Assembly (NCBI GenBank): GCA_900596015.1
Contig: UVIF01000001.1
Location: 762,513 to 826,512, forward strand
From: Pseudomonas viridiflava
Lineage (GTDB): Bacteria; Pseudomonadota; Gammaproteobacteria; Pseudomonadales; Pseudomonadaceae
DNA: 64,000 nucleotides
Direction: 5' to 3'
Shown: positions 26,542 to 37,067 of the stretch, piece by piece
How the letters are laid out: each line of letters opens with the position of its first letter
Position numbering within the stretch: position 1 is the first letter of the stretch
Notes under the pieces: model-generated
The model's input: the letters and a program-made list of their open reading frames with translations, nothing else
What the model was told of the DNA's origin: nothing
Database searches by the model: none
Made by a program: the position numbers and the translations under genes

Positions 26542-27021
26542 TCAATCGCGAAAGTTGTTGAACTGCAGTGGCATGCCGAATTCCTTGGCGCGCAGGGCAG
26601 CGATTGCCTCCTGCAAGTCATCGCGCTTCTTGCCGGTGATGCGCACCTGCTCACCCTGGATGGCGGCTTGCACCTTGAGCTTGGCGTCCTTGACGTGGGC
26701 AACGATCTTTTTCGCCAGTTCTTTCTCGATACCTTCGCGCAGGATCGCTTCCTGCTTCATTTCCTTGCCCGAGGCGTAGGCATCCTTGACCTCGAGGCAT
26801 TGCACGTCGATCTTGCGCTTGACCAGTGCCAGCTTGAGAATCTCGATCATGGCTTCCAGCTGGTACTCGGCTTCGGCGGTCAGGGTGACCGTCAGTTCCT
26901 TGAAGGCAAAGCTGCCTTTTCCCTTGAGATCGTAACGGCGATCCAGCTCCTTGATGGCGTTGTCGACCGCGTTGGTGACTTCGTGCTTGTCCAACTCGGA
27001 CACTACGTCGAACGAGGGCAT
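26542..27021 (-). CDS. yajQ: YajQ family nucleotide-binding protein
   Basis: 159 residues. [20 protein letters not shown] and the C-terminal [14 protein letters not shown] are diagnostic of YajQ (DUF520). The protein has two RRM-like folds; family members bind tRNA or nucleotides, and in Xanthomonas and Pseudomonas bind c-di-GMP and act as transcription co-regulators. GGAGGAAA before the ATG is a strong ribosome site. It lies divergently from panE. The c-di-GMP link is from family knowledge, not visible in sequence. Confidence 0.95.
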   Translation of the reverse strand: MPSFDVVSELDKHEVTNAVDNAIKELDRRYDLKGKGSFAFKELTVTLTAEAEYQLEAMIEILKLALVKRKIDVQCLEVKDAYASGKEMKQEAILREGIEKELAKKIVAHVKDAKLKVQAAIQGEQVRITGKKRDDLQEAIAALRAKEFGMPLQFNNFRD

Positions 27022-27074
27022 GTGTTTCCTCCAGAATTGATCGGCGGCTCGTTGAAAGAAGGAGCACGCGTGGC

Positions 27075-27103
27075 TTGACGATTGAAATGCCCGCTCATTA
27101 TAA
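27075..27103 (+). promoter_or_regulatory. Sigma-70 promoter for panE
   Basis: TTGACG (27075-27080) and TTATAA (27098-27103) with a 17-base spacer, about 75 bases before the panE ATG. Five of six -35 positions match the consensus; TATAAG one base further on is an equally good -10 at 18-base spacing. Confidence 0.55.
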
Positions 27104-28156
<1,053 letters not shown>

Positions 28157-28171
28157 GAGCGCAGCGCACCC

Positions 28172-28238
28172 TTCGCGGCCACGGACCGCTCCTACGGAGG
28201 GACTCACAATTTCCGTAGGAGCGGTCATCGGCCGCGAA
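28172..28238. repeat. REP doublet (REPIN-like) after panE
   Basis: Two 27-base arms (28172-28198 and 28212-28238) face each other across 13 bases; 24 of 27 positions pair. Each arm runs from TTCGCGGCC to GCTCCTACGGA, the GTAGGAGCGG/CGCGAA pattern of fluorescent-pseudomonad REP elements. These are mobilised in trans by RAYT transposases. No RAYT gene is in this window. Confidence 0.85.
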
Positions 28239-28331
28239 ACAGGCGCCGCGGTGTATCAGGCGAACCGCGGGATTTGCAAAGCAGGTTTGCTACACTGACG
28301 CTCTGCCCTGTCGTGGAAGCGATCCCCCCCA

Positions 28332-30347
28332 ATGCCCTTGCGCCAGAGACTTGAAAACCTTCCGGTTGGCCAGAAACTGCTGGCCGCCCTGCTGGTGCTG
28401 TTGACCACGGTGCTGCTGGTCGCCAACCTCACGTTCATCAGTGCCGCCTACTGGATTTCCCAGGAGAGCATGGCGCCCCAGGCCCTGCAGACCATCGGCC
28501 GACTGCTGGCCAACCCTGGCCTTGCGCAGCGGGCGGTACGCTCGCCGCAGGACGCCGAAGCGCTGCTCGAAGAGCTCAACAGCTATTCCCCGCTGCGCGC
28601 CGCCGCCATCTACGACGCTCAGGGCGAGCGTCTGGCCCAGCTGCAGCACGGCGACCGGCTGAAGATGCCAGCCCGCTTCGCCAGCATCGAAGCCTGGCGC
28701 TCCACCGAATTCCGCAGCACCCAGTTGGTGCCTCTCCCCGATGCCGGCCATCTGCTGCTGGTGGCCAGCAGCGAACTGCCCGTGGCGTTCTACACCGGCA
28801 CCTTGACTGCCAGCCTCGGCATTCTGGTGTTCAGCGTGCTGTTGTGGATGATCATCGCGCGGCAGATCAAACGCCTGATCACCCAACCCATCTACCGCTT
28901 GGAAGAGCTGTCGCGTCAGGTCACCCGCGAAGAAAACTACGCCCTGCGTGCCGGGCGCGGCAATCACGACGAGATCGGCAGCCTGGCGGAAGCCTTCAAC
29001 ACCATGCTCTCGCGCATCGAGGCCCGCGAACAGCAACTCAAGCGTGCCCGCGACGAGTCCCAGGCCGCCTATGACCAGGCCCAGGGGCTGGCCGAAGAAA
29101 CTCGCCACACCAACCGCAAGCTCGAACTCGAAGTCCAGGTGCGCAGCAAGATCGAAAAGAAGCTCACCGGTTTCCAGAATTACCTCAACAGCATCATCGA
29201 CTCCATGCCTTCGGCACTCATTGCCCTGGACGAGCAGCTGTACGTCACCCAATGGAACCAGGAAGCCAGCGCACTTTCCGGAACGCCGCTGGACGAGGCG
29301 CTCAATCAACCGATCTTCCTCGCATTCGCCCCGCTCAAACCGTTCCTGCCACAGCTCAAGACCACGGTCGAACAGCACACGGTGGCCAAGATCGAACGGG
29401 TCACCTGGATCAAGGACGACACGCCACATCATTACGCGCTGACCTTCTATCCGCTGATGGGCGGTGCCGGTCGCGGCGTAGTGATCCGCATCGACGACAT
29501 CACCCAGCGCCTGTCTCTGGAAGAGATGATGGTGCAGTCGGAAAAGATGCTCTCGGTGGGGGGACTGGCCGCCGGCATGGCCCACGAAATCAACAACCCC
29601 TTGGGCGCGATTCTGCACAACGTGCAGAACGTCAGGCGCCGCCTGTCGGCAGACCTGCCGAAGAACCTCGAACAGGCCAGCGACGCCGGTGTCGATCTGG
29701 CAGCGGTGAACGCCTACCTGCAAGGGCGGGAAATCCCGCAGCTGCTCGACGGCATTCAACAGGCCGGCGCACGGGCTGCGAAGATCGTCACCCACATGCT
29801 CAGTTTCAGCCGCCGCAGCACCCGGGAAATGGCGCCGTGCGACCTGCCCGCCCTGATCGACCAGGCGGTAGAGATCGCCGGCAACGACTTCGATCTGGCG
29901 ATCGGCTTCGACTTCAAGGGGCAAAACATCGTACGCCAGTTCGACCCGGCGCTGGGCCCGGTACCGGGCACTGCCAACGAGCTGGAGCAAGTGCTGCTCA
30001 ACCTGTTGAAAAACGCAGCGCAGGCCATTCATCAGCGCAACGATGAGCACGAGCCGGGACGCATCATCCTGCGCACACGGCTGAGCCCGCCGTGGGCGGA
30101 AATCCAGGTCGAGGACAACGGCGTAGGCATGCCCGAAAACGTACGCAAGCGTACGTTCGAGCCCTTCTTCACCACCAAGGAGATCGGCCAGGGCACCGGC
30201 TTGGGCCTGTCGGTGTCCTACTTCATCATCACCAACAATCACAAGGGCCAGATGGAAGTGCAATCCAGCCCTGGCCAGGGCACCTGCTTCACCCTGCGCT
30301 TGCCGTTGGCCGGCAATCCGCTGCCCCTCACCACCACGGAGATATGA
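28332..30347 (+). CDS. PAS-containing sensor histidine kinase, orphan
   Basis: 671 residues. Two transmembrane helices (about 15-38 and 155-180) flank a periplasmic region; HAMP at about 180-235; a coiled coil near 235-280; PAS at 285-400 (INSIIDSMPSALIALDEQLY-like); H-box GMAHEINNPLGAIL with His418; then ATPase boxes (NLLKNAAQAI, VEDNGVGMPENV, GQGTGLGLSVSY). It has about 75 residues inserted between H-box and ATPase domain, as in NtrB-like and McpA-associated kinases. No response regulator is adjacent. The next gene's start is three bases beyond its stop, suggesting one transcript. Confidence 0.92.
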   Translation: MPLRQRLENLPVGQKLLAALLVLLTTVLLVANLTFISAAYWISQESMAPQALQTIGRLLANPGLAQRAVRSPQDAEALLEELNSYSPLRAAAIYDAQGERLAQLQHGDRLKMPARFASIEAWRSTEFRSTQLVPLPDAGHLLLVASSELPVAFYTGTLTASLGILVFSVLLWMIIARQIKRLITQPIYRLEELSRQVTREENYALRAGRGNHDEIGSLAEAFNTMLSRIEAREQQLKRARDESQAAYDQAQGLAEETRHTNRKLELEVQVRSKIEKKLTGFQNYLNSIIDSMPSALIALDEQLYVTQWNQEASALSGTPLDEALNQPIFLAFAPLKPFLPQLKTTVEQHTVAKIERVTWIKDDTPHHYALTFYPLMGGAGRGVVIRIDDITQRLSLEEMMVQSEKMLSVGGLAAGMAHEINNPLGAILHNVQNVRRRLSADLPKNLEQASDAGVDLAAVNAYLQGREIPQLLDGIQQAGARAAKIVTHMLSFSRRSTREMAPCDLPALIDQAVEIAGNDFDLAIGFDFKGQNIVRQFDPALGPVPGTANELEQVLLNLLKNAAQAIHQRNDEHEPGRIILRTRLSPPWAEIQVEDNGVGMPENVRKRTFEPFFTTKEIGQGTGLGLSVSYFIITNNHKGQMEVQSSPGQGTCFTLRLPLAGNPLPLTTTEI

Positions 30348-30349
30348 GC

Positions 30350-30910
30350 ATGGGCTTTCGCCTGACGAAGATTTACACGCGCACCGGCGACCAAGGCGAA
30401 ACCGGGCTTGGCGATGGACGTCGGGTACCCAAGGACCACCCCCGCGTGGAGGCCATCGGTGAAGTGGACACCTTGAACAGTCAGCTGGGCGTGCTGCTGG
30501 CGGGACTGACGGAGGATGCTCGCCTGAACGAGGTGAGTGAGGTGCTTGCGCCCTGCCAGCATCGGCTGTTCGATCTGGGTGGCGAGTTGGCCATGCCCGC
30601 GTACCAGGCACTCGATGCTGGCGAAGTGGAGCGCCTGGAAACGGCCATCGATACCTGGAACGACGAAGTCGGCGCGCTGGAGAATTTCATCCTGCCAGGC
30701 GGTTCGATGCTGATCGCCCAGGCCCATGTGTGCCGTAGTCTGGCGCGCAGTGCCGAACGTCGCTGTCAGCAGCTCAATGCCGTGGAGCCGTTGTCGGTGG
30801 TGAGCCTGGCGTACATCAATCGGCTTTCGGATCTGCTGTTCGTGGCGGCGCGGATCATCGCTCGACGTCAGGCTATTGCCGAGATCCTTTGGCAGCCTGC
30901 CAAGCCGTGA
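30350..30910 (+). CDS. pduO: Cob(I)alamin adenosyltransferase, PduO type
   Basis: 186 residues from ATG 30350, chosen over ATG 30344 because GGAG at 30338-30341 gives proper spacing. KIYTRTGDQGETGLGDGRRV is the ATP-binding N-terminus of PduO/MMAB enzymes, and AHVCRSLARSAERR carries the conserved Arg helix. It transfers the adenosyl group from ATP to cob(I)alamin to make coenzyme B12. Coupled to the sensor kinase, an unusual pairing conserved in relatives. No other cobalamin genes are in the window. Confidence 0.92.
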   Translation: MGFRLTKIYTRTGDQGETGLGDGRRVPKDHPRVEAIGEVDTLNSQLGVLLAGLTEDARLNEVSEVLAPCQHRLFDLGGELAMPAYQALDAGEVERLETAIDTWNDEVGALENFILPGGSMLIAQAHVCRSLARSAERRCQQLNAVEPLSVVSLAYINRLSDLLFVAARIIARRQAIAEILWQPAKP

Positions 30911-31007
30911 GAGGGCGCAGGCCGCAGGTTGCCAGTACCGCGTCAGGCAATGGATCTTGAGGGACCGCTGACGCGGCTTGCGCCGCTGCTACAGGGGCCA
31001 AGGGCGG

Positions 31008-31952
31008 CTACAAGGTTGGCCAGAACGCGCGGATGCCTGCAACGCCCTGCGCGCCGATCTCCCAGGCCTTCGGCTGATCCTGCGGACCGAGCCCGCCCAG
31101 CAGAAACACCGGCTGGTTGAAGCCCTCGATCAAACCACGCGCCCGATCCCACCCTATCGGCTGGGCATCGGGATGAGTAAGGGTCGGTTGCACCGGCGAC
31201 AGCGTGACGAAATCCACACCCATCTGCTGCGCCAGCGCCAGCTCCTCGGCGTCGTGACAGGAGGCCGCCAGCCAACGTTCTTGCGGAAACGGCCGGCCCT
31301 TGCTGGCGTACTTGCGCAGCTGCGCAGACGTCAGATGCCACCCGGCCGAAGGGAAATCGCCCAGCCATTCCAACGGCCCCTTGAGCATCAACTGGGCCTT
31401 GCCGGCGCACAACCCCACTGCGTCCACCGCCAGGTCGCGGTACTGCGGATCGTAGCCATTGGGTGCGCGCAGCTGCAGCAGCTTGATACCACCGGCAATC
31501 GCCTTCTGCATCCCGCGCAACAAGGTCGGGTTATCCAGCCCATCCGGAGTGATGAGATACTCACCGGGCAGGCTCGCTGCCGCGACGATGGGACGATTGG
31601 CTGCCGGGAACTCATAGCCCGGCAGCTCGCGTGCCTTGACCCAGGCCACGGGCTGACCTTCGACGCCATGCGGCTGGCCAGTGAACTCGGTCACTTCCCA
31701 GACATCCAGCAGCACCTGCTTGTCGGCATAGTCGTGCTGCACCTTGATCAATGGCCGAGCCTGGCCGACCTCGATGCCCAGTTCTTCGCGCAGCTCCCGC
31801 GCGAGTGCCGTCTGCACTGTCTCGCCGGCCTCGACCTTGCCGCCGGGAAACTCCCACAAGCCGCCCTGGTGCTGGGCATCGGCACGCCGGGCAATCAGGA
31901 TACGGTTATCTGCGCCACGGATCACCGCGGCGGCTACATGCACTCGTTTCAC
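31008..31952 (-). CDS. Nudix (MutT-like) hydrolase fused to ThiE-like domain
   Basis: 314 residues from GTG at 31950-31952, with GGAG upstream. The Nudix box GGKVEAGETVQTALARELREELGI fits GX5EX7REUXEEXGU and lies at about residues 36-58. The C-terminal half (about 140-314) resembles thiamine-phosphate synthase (LLQLRAPNGYD, LTSAQLRKY, FVTLSPVQPTLTHPD, FLLGGLGP), though the Lys following QLR in true ThiE is replaced. The first half likely sanitises 8-oxo-dGTP. The same fusion is common in gammaproteobacteria. The function of the second domain is uncertain. Confidence 0.9.
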   Translation of the reverse strand: MKRVHVAAAVIRGADNRILIARRADAQHQGGLWEFPGGKVEAGETVQTALARELREELGIEVGQARPLIKVQHDYADKQVLLDVWEVTEFTGQPHGVEGQPVAWVKARELPGYEFPAANRPIVAAASLPGEYLITPDGLDNPTLLRGMQKAIAGGIKLLQLRAPNGYDPQYRDLAVDAVGLCAGKAQLMLKGPLEWLGDFPSAGWHLTSAQLRKYASKGRPFPQERWLAASCHDAEELALAQQMGVDFVTLSPVQPTLTHPDAQPIGWDRARGLIEGFNQPVFLLGGLGPQDQPKAWEIGAQGVAGIRAFWPTL

Positions 31953-32019
31953 GCATTCTCCAGGCCGCACTGAGCTGCCAACGCCCAGGTGCACCATGGA
32001 GCACACCCGGGCCTGACCG

Positions 32020-33237
32020 TCAGGTGCGGTATTCGGCGTTGATCTTCACATATTCGTGGGACAGGTCGGTGGTCCAGATGGTCTCGCTGCAATCGCCGCG
32101 GCCCAGCTCGATACGAATGCCGATCTCTGCCTGTGCCATCACCGCCGAGCCTTGCTCTTCGGTGTAGGTGGTCGCACGTGCCCCACGACTGGCAATGCAC
32201 ACCTCGCCCAGGAACACATCGATCTTGCTGACATCCAGTTCCGCCACGCCTGCGCGGCCAACGGCCGCCAGGATGCGTCCCCAGTTCGGATCGGAGGCGA
32301 ACAAGGCGGTCTTGATCAGCGGCGAGTGAGCCACGGTGTAGGCCACATCCAGGCACTCCTGCTGGTTGCTGCCGCCGTTGACCTGGACGGTGACGAACTT
32401 GGTCGCCCCTTCACCGTCGCGCACGATGGCCTGGGCCACTTCCATGCACACCTCGAAGACCGCCTGCTTGAGCGCCACGAACAACGGGCCGCTGGCCTCG
32501 CTGATCTCTGGCAATGCCGCCTGCCCGGTAGCTACCAGCATGCAGCAGTCGTTGGTCGAAGTGTCGCCGTCGATGGTGATGCGGTTGAACGACTTGTTGG
32601 CGCCGTCGCGCAGCAGATCCTGCAATACGTGGGGCGCGACCTTGGCGTCGGTGGCAAGGTAGCCGAGCATGGTCGCCATGTTTGGCCGGATCATGCCCGC
32701 GCCCTTGCTGATTCCGGTCACGGTGACGGTCACGCCCTCGTGCTGGAACTGGCGGCTGGCGCCTTTGGGCAAGGTATCGGTGGTCATGATGCCAGTGGCA
32801 GCCGCTGCCCAGTTCTCGACCGACAGGTCATCGAGCGCGGCCTGCAAGGCGCCCTCGATCTTTTCCACGGGCAATGGCTCGCCAATCACTCCGGTGGAAA
32901 ACGGCAGCACGGCGCTGGCGTCTACCCCGGCCAATTCGGCAAGCCGCGCCGTCGTGCGCTCGGCGGCGGCCAGGCCGGGTTCACCGGTACCGGCGTTGGC
33001 ATTGCCGGTGTTGGTCAGCAGGTAACGCACGTCGCCGCCCACGCGCTGCCTGGAGATGATGACCGGTGCCGCACAGAACGCATTCAGGGTGAACACGCCA
33101 GCGACGCTGGAACCCTCGGCGCAGCGCATCACCACCACGTCTTTGCGGCCGGGGCGTTTGATGCCGGCGCTGGAAATGCCCAGCTCGAAACCGGGAACCG
33201 GATGCAGCGTGGGCAGTGGACCAAGACCAACAGCCAT
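32020..33237 (-). CDS. argJ: Bifunctional glutamate N-acetyltransferase / amino-acid acetyltransferase ArgJ
   Basis: 405 residues. GVFTLNAFCAAPV, STGVIGEPLP, IMTTDTLPKGA, and KGAGMIRPNMATMLGYLATD are the ArgJ signature blocks; the Thr of MATML is the autoprocessing nucleophile that splits the precursor into alpha and beta chains. ArgJ recycles the acetyl group from N-acetylornithine to glutamate in arginine synthesis. C-terminus NAEYRT matches family ends. Between it and secA lies a REP doublet. Downstream is the Nudix-ThiE gene, 67 bases away on the same strand. Confidence 0.96.
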   Translation of the reverse strand: MAVGLGPLPTLHPVPGFELGISSAGIKRPGRKDVVVMRCAEGSSVAGVFTLNAFCAAPVIISRQRVGGDVRYLLTNTGNANAGTGEPGLAAAERTTARLAELAGVDASAVLPFSTGVIGEPLPVEKIEGALQAALDDLSVENWAAAATGIMTTDTLPKGASRQFQHEGVTVTVTGISKGAGMIRPNMATMLGYLATDAKVAPHVLQDLLRDGANKSFNRITIDGDTSTNDCCMLVATGQAALPEISEASGPLFVALKQAVFEVCMEVAQAIVRDGEGATKFVTVQVNGGSNQQECLDVAYTVAHSPLIKTALFASDPNWGRILAAVGRAGVAELDVSKIDVFLGEVCIASRGARATTYTEEQGSAVMAQAEIGIRIELGRGDCSETIWTTDLSHEYVKINAEYRT

Positions 33238-33322
33238 GTGAGCACTCCTTTGAAGACTGTGCGGCGTATCGTCGACGCCACCATTGAATGGACGAACGCC
33301 GCGATCGGATCACCGAAATCCG

Positions 33323-33412
33323 CCGTAGCAGCGGTCAGCGGCCGCGAAACAGACGACGCGGTAACCTGCCACACCGTGTCGTACTTTTCGCGGCCACTGA
33401 TCGCTCCCACGG
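33323..33412. repeat. Degenerate REP doublet between argJ and secA
   Basis: An arm running CCGTAGCAGCGG to GCCGCGAAA (33323-33349) faces an arm TTTTCGCGGCCACTG to CTCCCACGG (33385-33412), about 35 bases apart. Both halves resemble the 28172-28238 element but are less perfect. It fills much of the 228-base gap, which otherwise contains no gene. Confidence 0.75.
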
Positions 33413-33465
33413 GGAGCCGGCGTCAGTCGCGGCGTGATGTTGCTTCAGAGCCTATCGGAACGCGA

Positions 33466-36207
33466 TCAGTCGATCTTGCCGTGGCAATGCTTGAATTTCT
33501 TGCCCGAACCACACCAGCACAGCTCGTTGCGACCCAGTTTCTGGTCATTGCGCACCGGCTCCGACACTGTAGCGGCAACGACTTCGGCACCCTCTACCAA
33601 CGCTTCGGGCTGATCCAGGCCTGGGGCCGGAGCGTGTTCGAACTGCATGCGCGCAGCCAATTCCTCGGCATCGCGACGCAGACGCGCCTCCTCCTCGACC
33701 GGATCTTCGCGGCGCACCTGAACGTGGGAAAGCACACGGATGGTGTCGCGCTTGATCGAATCCAGCAGTTCCTGGAACAGGCTGAACGACTCGCGCTTGT
33801 ATTCCTGCTTCGGGTTTTTCTGCGCGTAGCCGCGCAGGTGAATACCGTGACGCAGGTGGTCCATGGTCGACAGGTGATCTTTCCACAGGTCGTCGAGCAC
33901 ACGCAGCAGAATCTGCTTCTCGAAGGTGCGCAGGGCATCGGCGCTGGCCTGGTCTTCCTTCTCGGTGTAGGCCGCCAACAGCTCGGCCATGACTTTCTCG
34001 CGCAGGGTTTCTTCGTACAGCTTGTCGTCGGCGTCCAGCCACTGCTGGATTGGCAGGCTCACACCGAAATCGGTCTGCAGTGCCGCTTCCAGCCCGGCCA
34101 CGTCCCACTGCTCGGGCAGCGACTGTGGCGGAATGTGCTGGGCGAACAGCTGGCCCAGCACCTCCTGGCGGAAATCGGCAATGGTGTCACCGACGTTATC
34201 GGACGCCAGCAGACTGTTGCGCATGTGGTAGATGACCTTGCGCTGCTCGTTGGCGACGTCGTCGAACTCGAGCAATTGCTTGCGAATATCGAAGTTGCGA
34301 CCTTCGACCTTGCGCTGGGCCTTTTCGATGGCGTTGGTCACCATGCGATGTTCGATGGCTTCACCGGACTGCATGCCCAGCGCCTTCATGAAGTTCTTCA
34401 CCCGGTCGGAGGCGAAGATGCGCATCAGACTGTCTTCCAGCGACAGGTAGAAACGGCTGGAGCCAGCGTCACCCTGGCGACCGGCGCGGCCACGCAGCTG
34501 GTTGTCGATGCGGCGTGATTCGTGACGCTCGGAGGCGATCACATGCAGACCACCGGATTCGAGCACCTGCTGGTGACGCTTCTGCCAGTCGGCCTTGATC
34601 TGGGCAATCTGCTCCGGCGATGGGTCCTCGAGGGAAGCCACCTCGACCTCCCAGTTGCCGCCCAGGAGGATGTCGGTACCACGGCCGGCCATGTTGGTGG
34701 CGATGGTCAGCGCACCGGGACGACCGGCCTGCGCGATGATCTCGGCTTCCTTCTCGTGGAACTTGGCGTTGAGCACCTTGTGCTCGATGCCTTCCTGGTT
34801 GAGCAGGCGCGACATGTGCTCGGAGGTTTCGATGGTTGCCGTACCCACCAGCACCGGCCGGCCCTGGGCCATGCTTTCCTTGATGTCGGTGACGATGGCG
34901 GCGTACTTCTCGTCCGCGGTCAGGTACACCAGGTCGTTGAAGTCTTTACGCGCCAGCGGCTTGTTCGGCGGGATCACCATCACGTTGAGCTGGTAGATCT
35001 GGGCGAACTCGAACGCTTCGGTGTCGGCCGTACCGGTCATGCCCGACAGCTTGTTGTACAGGCGGAAGTAGTTCTGGAACGTGGTCGAGGCGAGCGTCTG
35101 GCTTTCGGCCTGGATGTTCAGGTTTTCCTTGGCCTCGATGGCCTGGTGCAGGCCCTCGGACAGGCGACGGCCCGGCATGGTACGACCGGTGTGTTCGTCG
35201 ACCAACAGGATCTGCCCGTCCTGGACGATGTACTCGACGTTGCGGTTGAACAGCTTGTGCGCGCGCAGGCCGGCATAGACGTGGGTCAGCAGCCCCAGGT
35301 TGTGCGCCGAATAAAGGCTCTCGCCCTCGGCCAGCAGACCGGCGCGGGTGAGCATTTCCTCGATGTACTGGTGACCGGCTTCGTTGAGTTCGACCTGACG
35401 GGTCTTCTCGTCGATGCTGTAGTGGCCCTCCTTGGTGACCTGACCCTCGACTTCCTCGATGTGCTGCTCGAGCTGCGGGATCAGACGGTTGATTTCGGTG
35501 TACAGCTTGGAGCTGTCCTCGGCCTGGCCGGAAATGATCAGCGGCGTGCGGGCTTCGTCGATGAGGATGGAGTCGACTTCGTCGATCACGGCGAAATTCA
35601 GCTCGCGCTGGAATTTCTCTTCCATGCTGAACGCCATGTTGTCGCGCAGGTAGTCGAAACCGAATTCGTTGTTGGTGCCGTAGGTGATGTCGGCGGCATA
35701 GGCCAGACGCTTCTCGTCCGGCGGCGCGAACGGCGTGACCACGCCCACGGTCAGGCCCAGGTACTCGTACAGCGGACGCATCCAGTTGGCGTCGCGACGG
35801 GCCAGGTAGTCGTTGACCGTGACCACATGCACGCCCTTGCCGGACAGCGCATTGAGGTAGACGCCCAGGGTCGCCACCAGGGTCTTGCCTTCACCTGTAC
35901 GCATTTCGGCGATCATGCCTTCGTGCAGGGTAAGGCCGCCGATCAGCTGGACATCGAAGTGCCGCATGCCCATGACGCGCTTGCCGGCTTCGCGGCAGAC
36001 GGCGAACGCTTCTGGCAGCAGCTGGTCGAGGGTCTCGCCTTTTGCCAGGCGGGCCTTGAACTCTGCGGTCTTGGCGCGCAGCTGCTCGTCCGAAAGGGCC
36101 ACCATCTGCTCTTCGAAGGCATTGACGGCTTGTACCGTCTTGAGCATGCGTCGTACTTCACGCTCGTTCTTGCTTCCAAAAAGTTTCTTTAACAAAGGCG
36201 CAAACAT
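33466..36207 (-). CDS. secA: Preprotein translocase ATPase SecA
   Basis: 913 residues from the ATG at 36205-36207 ([19 protein letters not shown]); the frame extends upstream without support. Walker A is [13 protein letters not shown], Walker [18 protein letters not shown]; the C-terminal zinc finger is [14 protein letters not shown]. SecA drives post-translational export of preproteins through SecYEG at the inner membrane and binds SecB through its C-terminus. Upstream lie its likely promoter and the divergent dciA gene. Confidence 0.97.
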   Translation of the reverse strand: MFAPLLKKLFGSKNEREVRRMLKTVQAVNAFEEQMVALSDEQLRAKTAEFKARLAKGETLDQLLPEAFAVCREAGKRVMGMRHFDVQLIGGLTLHEGMIAEMRTGEGKTLVATLGVYLNALSGKGVHVVTVNDYLARRDANWMRPLYEYLGLTVGVVTPFAPPDEKRLAYAADITYGTNNEFGFDYLRDNMAFSMEEKFQRELNFAVIDEVDSILIDEARTPLIISGQAEDSSKLYTEINRLIPQLEQHIEEVEGQVTKEGHYSIDEKTRQVELNEAGHQYIEEMLTRAGLLAEGESLYSAHNLGLLTHVYAGLRAHKLFNRNVEYIVQDGQILLVDEHTGRTMPGRRLSEGLHQAIEAKENLNIQAESQTLASTTFQNYFRLYNKLSGMTGTADTEAFEFAQIYQLNVMVIPPNKPLARKDFNDLVYLTADEKYAAIVTDIKESMAQGRPVLVGTATIETSEHMSRLLNQEGIEHKVLNAKFHEKEAEIIAQAGRPGALTIATNMAGRGTDILLGGNWEVEVASLEDPSPEQIAQIKADWQKRHQQVLESGGLHVIASERHESRRIDNQLRGRAGRQGDAGSSRFYLSLEDSLMRIFASDRVKNFMKALGMQSGEAIEHRMVTNAIEKAQRKVEGRNFDIRKQLLEFDDVANEQRKVIYHMRNSLLASDNVGDTIADFRQEVLGQLFAQHIPPQSLPEQWDVAGLEAALQTDFGVSLPIQQWLDADDKLYEETLREKVMAELLAAYTEKEDQASADALRTFEKQILLRVLDDLWKDHLSTMDHLRHGIHLRGYAQKNPKQEYKRESFSLFQELLDSIKRDTIRVLSHVQVRREDPVEEEARLRRDAEELAARMQFEHAPAPGLDQPEALVEGAEVVAATVSEPVRNDQKLGRNELCWCGSGKKFKHCHGKID

Positions 36208-36367
36208 ATTGGCAGGATCTTCCACACATAGGGATGGAGGGCGGCCCCGTGAGTCGCCCGTGCAGCCCTCATGGCCGCATGCGAACGAGCATTCTACCCG
36301 GAAACGATGGAGAGGAAAGTGGCGCGATGTCCACGATGCTGGCACAGCGTTGTGACGGGGCGGTTTT

Positions 36368-36395
36368 ACAATAAGGGCTTTTTCGCCAACTTCAA
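36368..36395 (-). promoter_or_regulatory. Possible sigma-70 promoter for secA in the 308-base secA-dciA gap
   Basis: On the minus strand TTGAAG (36395-36390), 16 bases, then TATTGT (36373-36368), each matching four of six consensus bases, about 160 bases upstream of secA. The remaining bases of the 36208-36515 gap hold no gene or strong hairpin that I can see; the dciA promoter presumably overlaps 36440-36500. Confidence 0.35.
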
Positions 36396-36515
36396 CCCGC
36401 AACGTGCAGATGTCATCCATTCGAACGTTCACAGACCCGCCGGTGTACCCACGTAAAAGGGTGACGGCAAGGGATTCTGTTAAGATGCCGACTCTGTAAC
36501 CTCAGGTGTATCCCC

Positions 36516-36971
36516 ATGGTCTTTCGCCCCCTGCCCGCCCGGGCACCAGCGGTGCTGCTGCGCGAAGCCAAGCCGCTCAAGGCCTTGTTCAGCCATGCCC
36601 AGCGCCTGTCGCACCTGCAGCGCCTGCTCGAGAGCCAGCTGCAGCCTGCAGCGCGCGAGCATTGCTACGTTGCCTCGTGGCGCGAGGGCAGCCTGTTGCT
36701 GATCGTCACCGACGGCCACTGGGCCACGCGCCTGCGCTACCAGCAAAAGCGCCTGCAGCGCGACCTGCAGGCCCTGGAGGAATTCGCCAGCCTGACGCGC
36801 ATCGCGTTCAAGGTGCAGCCGCCCACGGTGCAGAGCAAGGCGGGCGAGCGCAGCATCGATCTGTCCATCAGCGCGGGCGAGAACATTCAGGCGACCGCCG
36901 ACGGCATCAGCGATCCGAATCTGCGCGCAGCGCTGGAGCGTCTCGCAGCCCACGCCAAGCGCGTGCGCTGA
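36516..36971 (+). CDS. dciA: DciA/DUF721 family protein
   Basis: 151 residues. The N-terminal half (LFSHAQRLSHLQRLLESQL, then HCYVASWREGSLLLIVTDGHWATRLRY) is the DUF721 KH-like domain; the C-terminal half is polar and probably flexible. DciA is the ancestral loader of the replicative helicase DnaB in bacteria lacking DnaC. The position between secA and lpxC matches dciA of Vibrio and Pseudomonas. It is the only plus-strand gene between 31 and 56 kb. The helicase-loading role is from family knowledge. Confidence 0.85.
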   Translation: MVFRPLPARAPAVLLREAKPLKALFSHAQRLSHLQRLLESQLQPAAREHCYVASWREGSLLLIVTDGHWATRLRYQQKRLQRDLQALEEFASLTRIAFKVQPPTVQSKAGERSIDLSISAGENIQATADGISDPNLRAALERLAAHAKRVR

Positions 36972-37009
36972 ACCCGCCGGCCATGCCCTGGGCACCCTGA
37001 ACGCCACGC

Positions 37010-37034
37010 AAAAAAAAGCCACCCAAGGGGTGGC
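37010..37034 (-). terminator. Rho-independent terminator of lpxC
   Basis: GCCACCC (37018-37024) and GGGTGGC (37028-37034) form a 7-bp stem; on the minus strand it is followed by eight U (plus-strand A-tract 37010-37017). It starts 33 bases after the lpxC stop. It may also mark the end of the long dcw transcript. Confidence 0.88.
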
Positions 37035-37067
37035 CTATAAATGTGTAACCAGAAAAGAGAGGTTGTA

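Noticed and set aside
28290..30611. A 773-residue minus-strand frame opposite the sensor kinase
   Set aside because: The plus-strand kinase has all expected motifs; the antisense frame has none and runs across two genes.
30950..31007. Possible single REP half-element near the end of the Nudix-ThiE gene
   Set aside because: Only GCCGCTGCTACAGGGGCC resembles REP sequence and no paired arm could be found, so it is not annotated.
32056..34518. An 820-residue plus-strand frame across argJ, the REP doublet and the end of secA
   Set aside because: It spans two well-identified genes and an intergenic repeat, with His/Gln/Gly-rich composition typical of antisense translation.
34522..36192. A 556-residue open frame on the plus strand, antisense to secA
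   Set aside because: It lies entirely within secA, mirrors its codon pattern, and has no recognisable domain; long antisense frames are expected in GC-rich genes.
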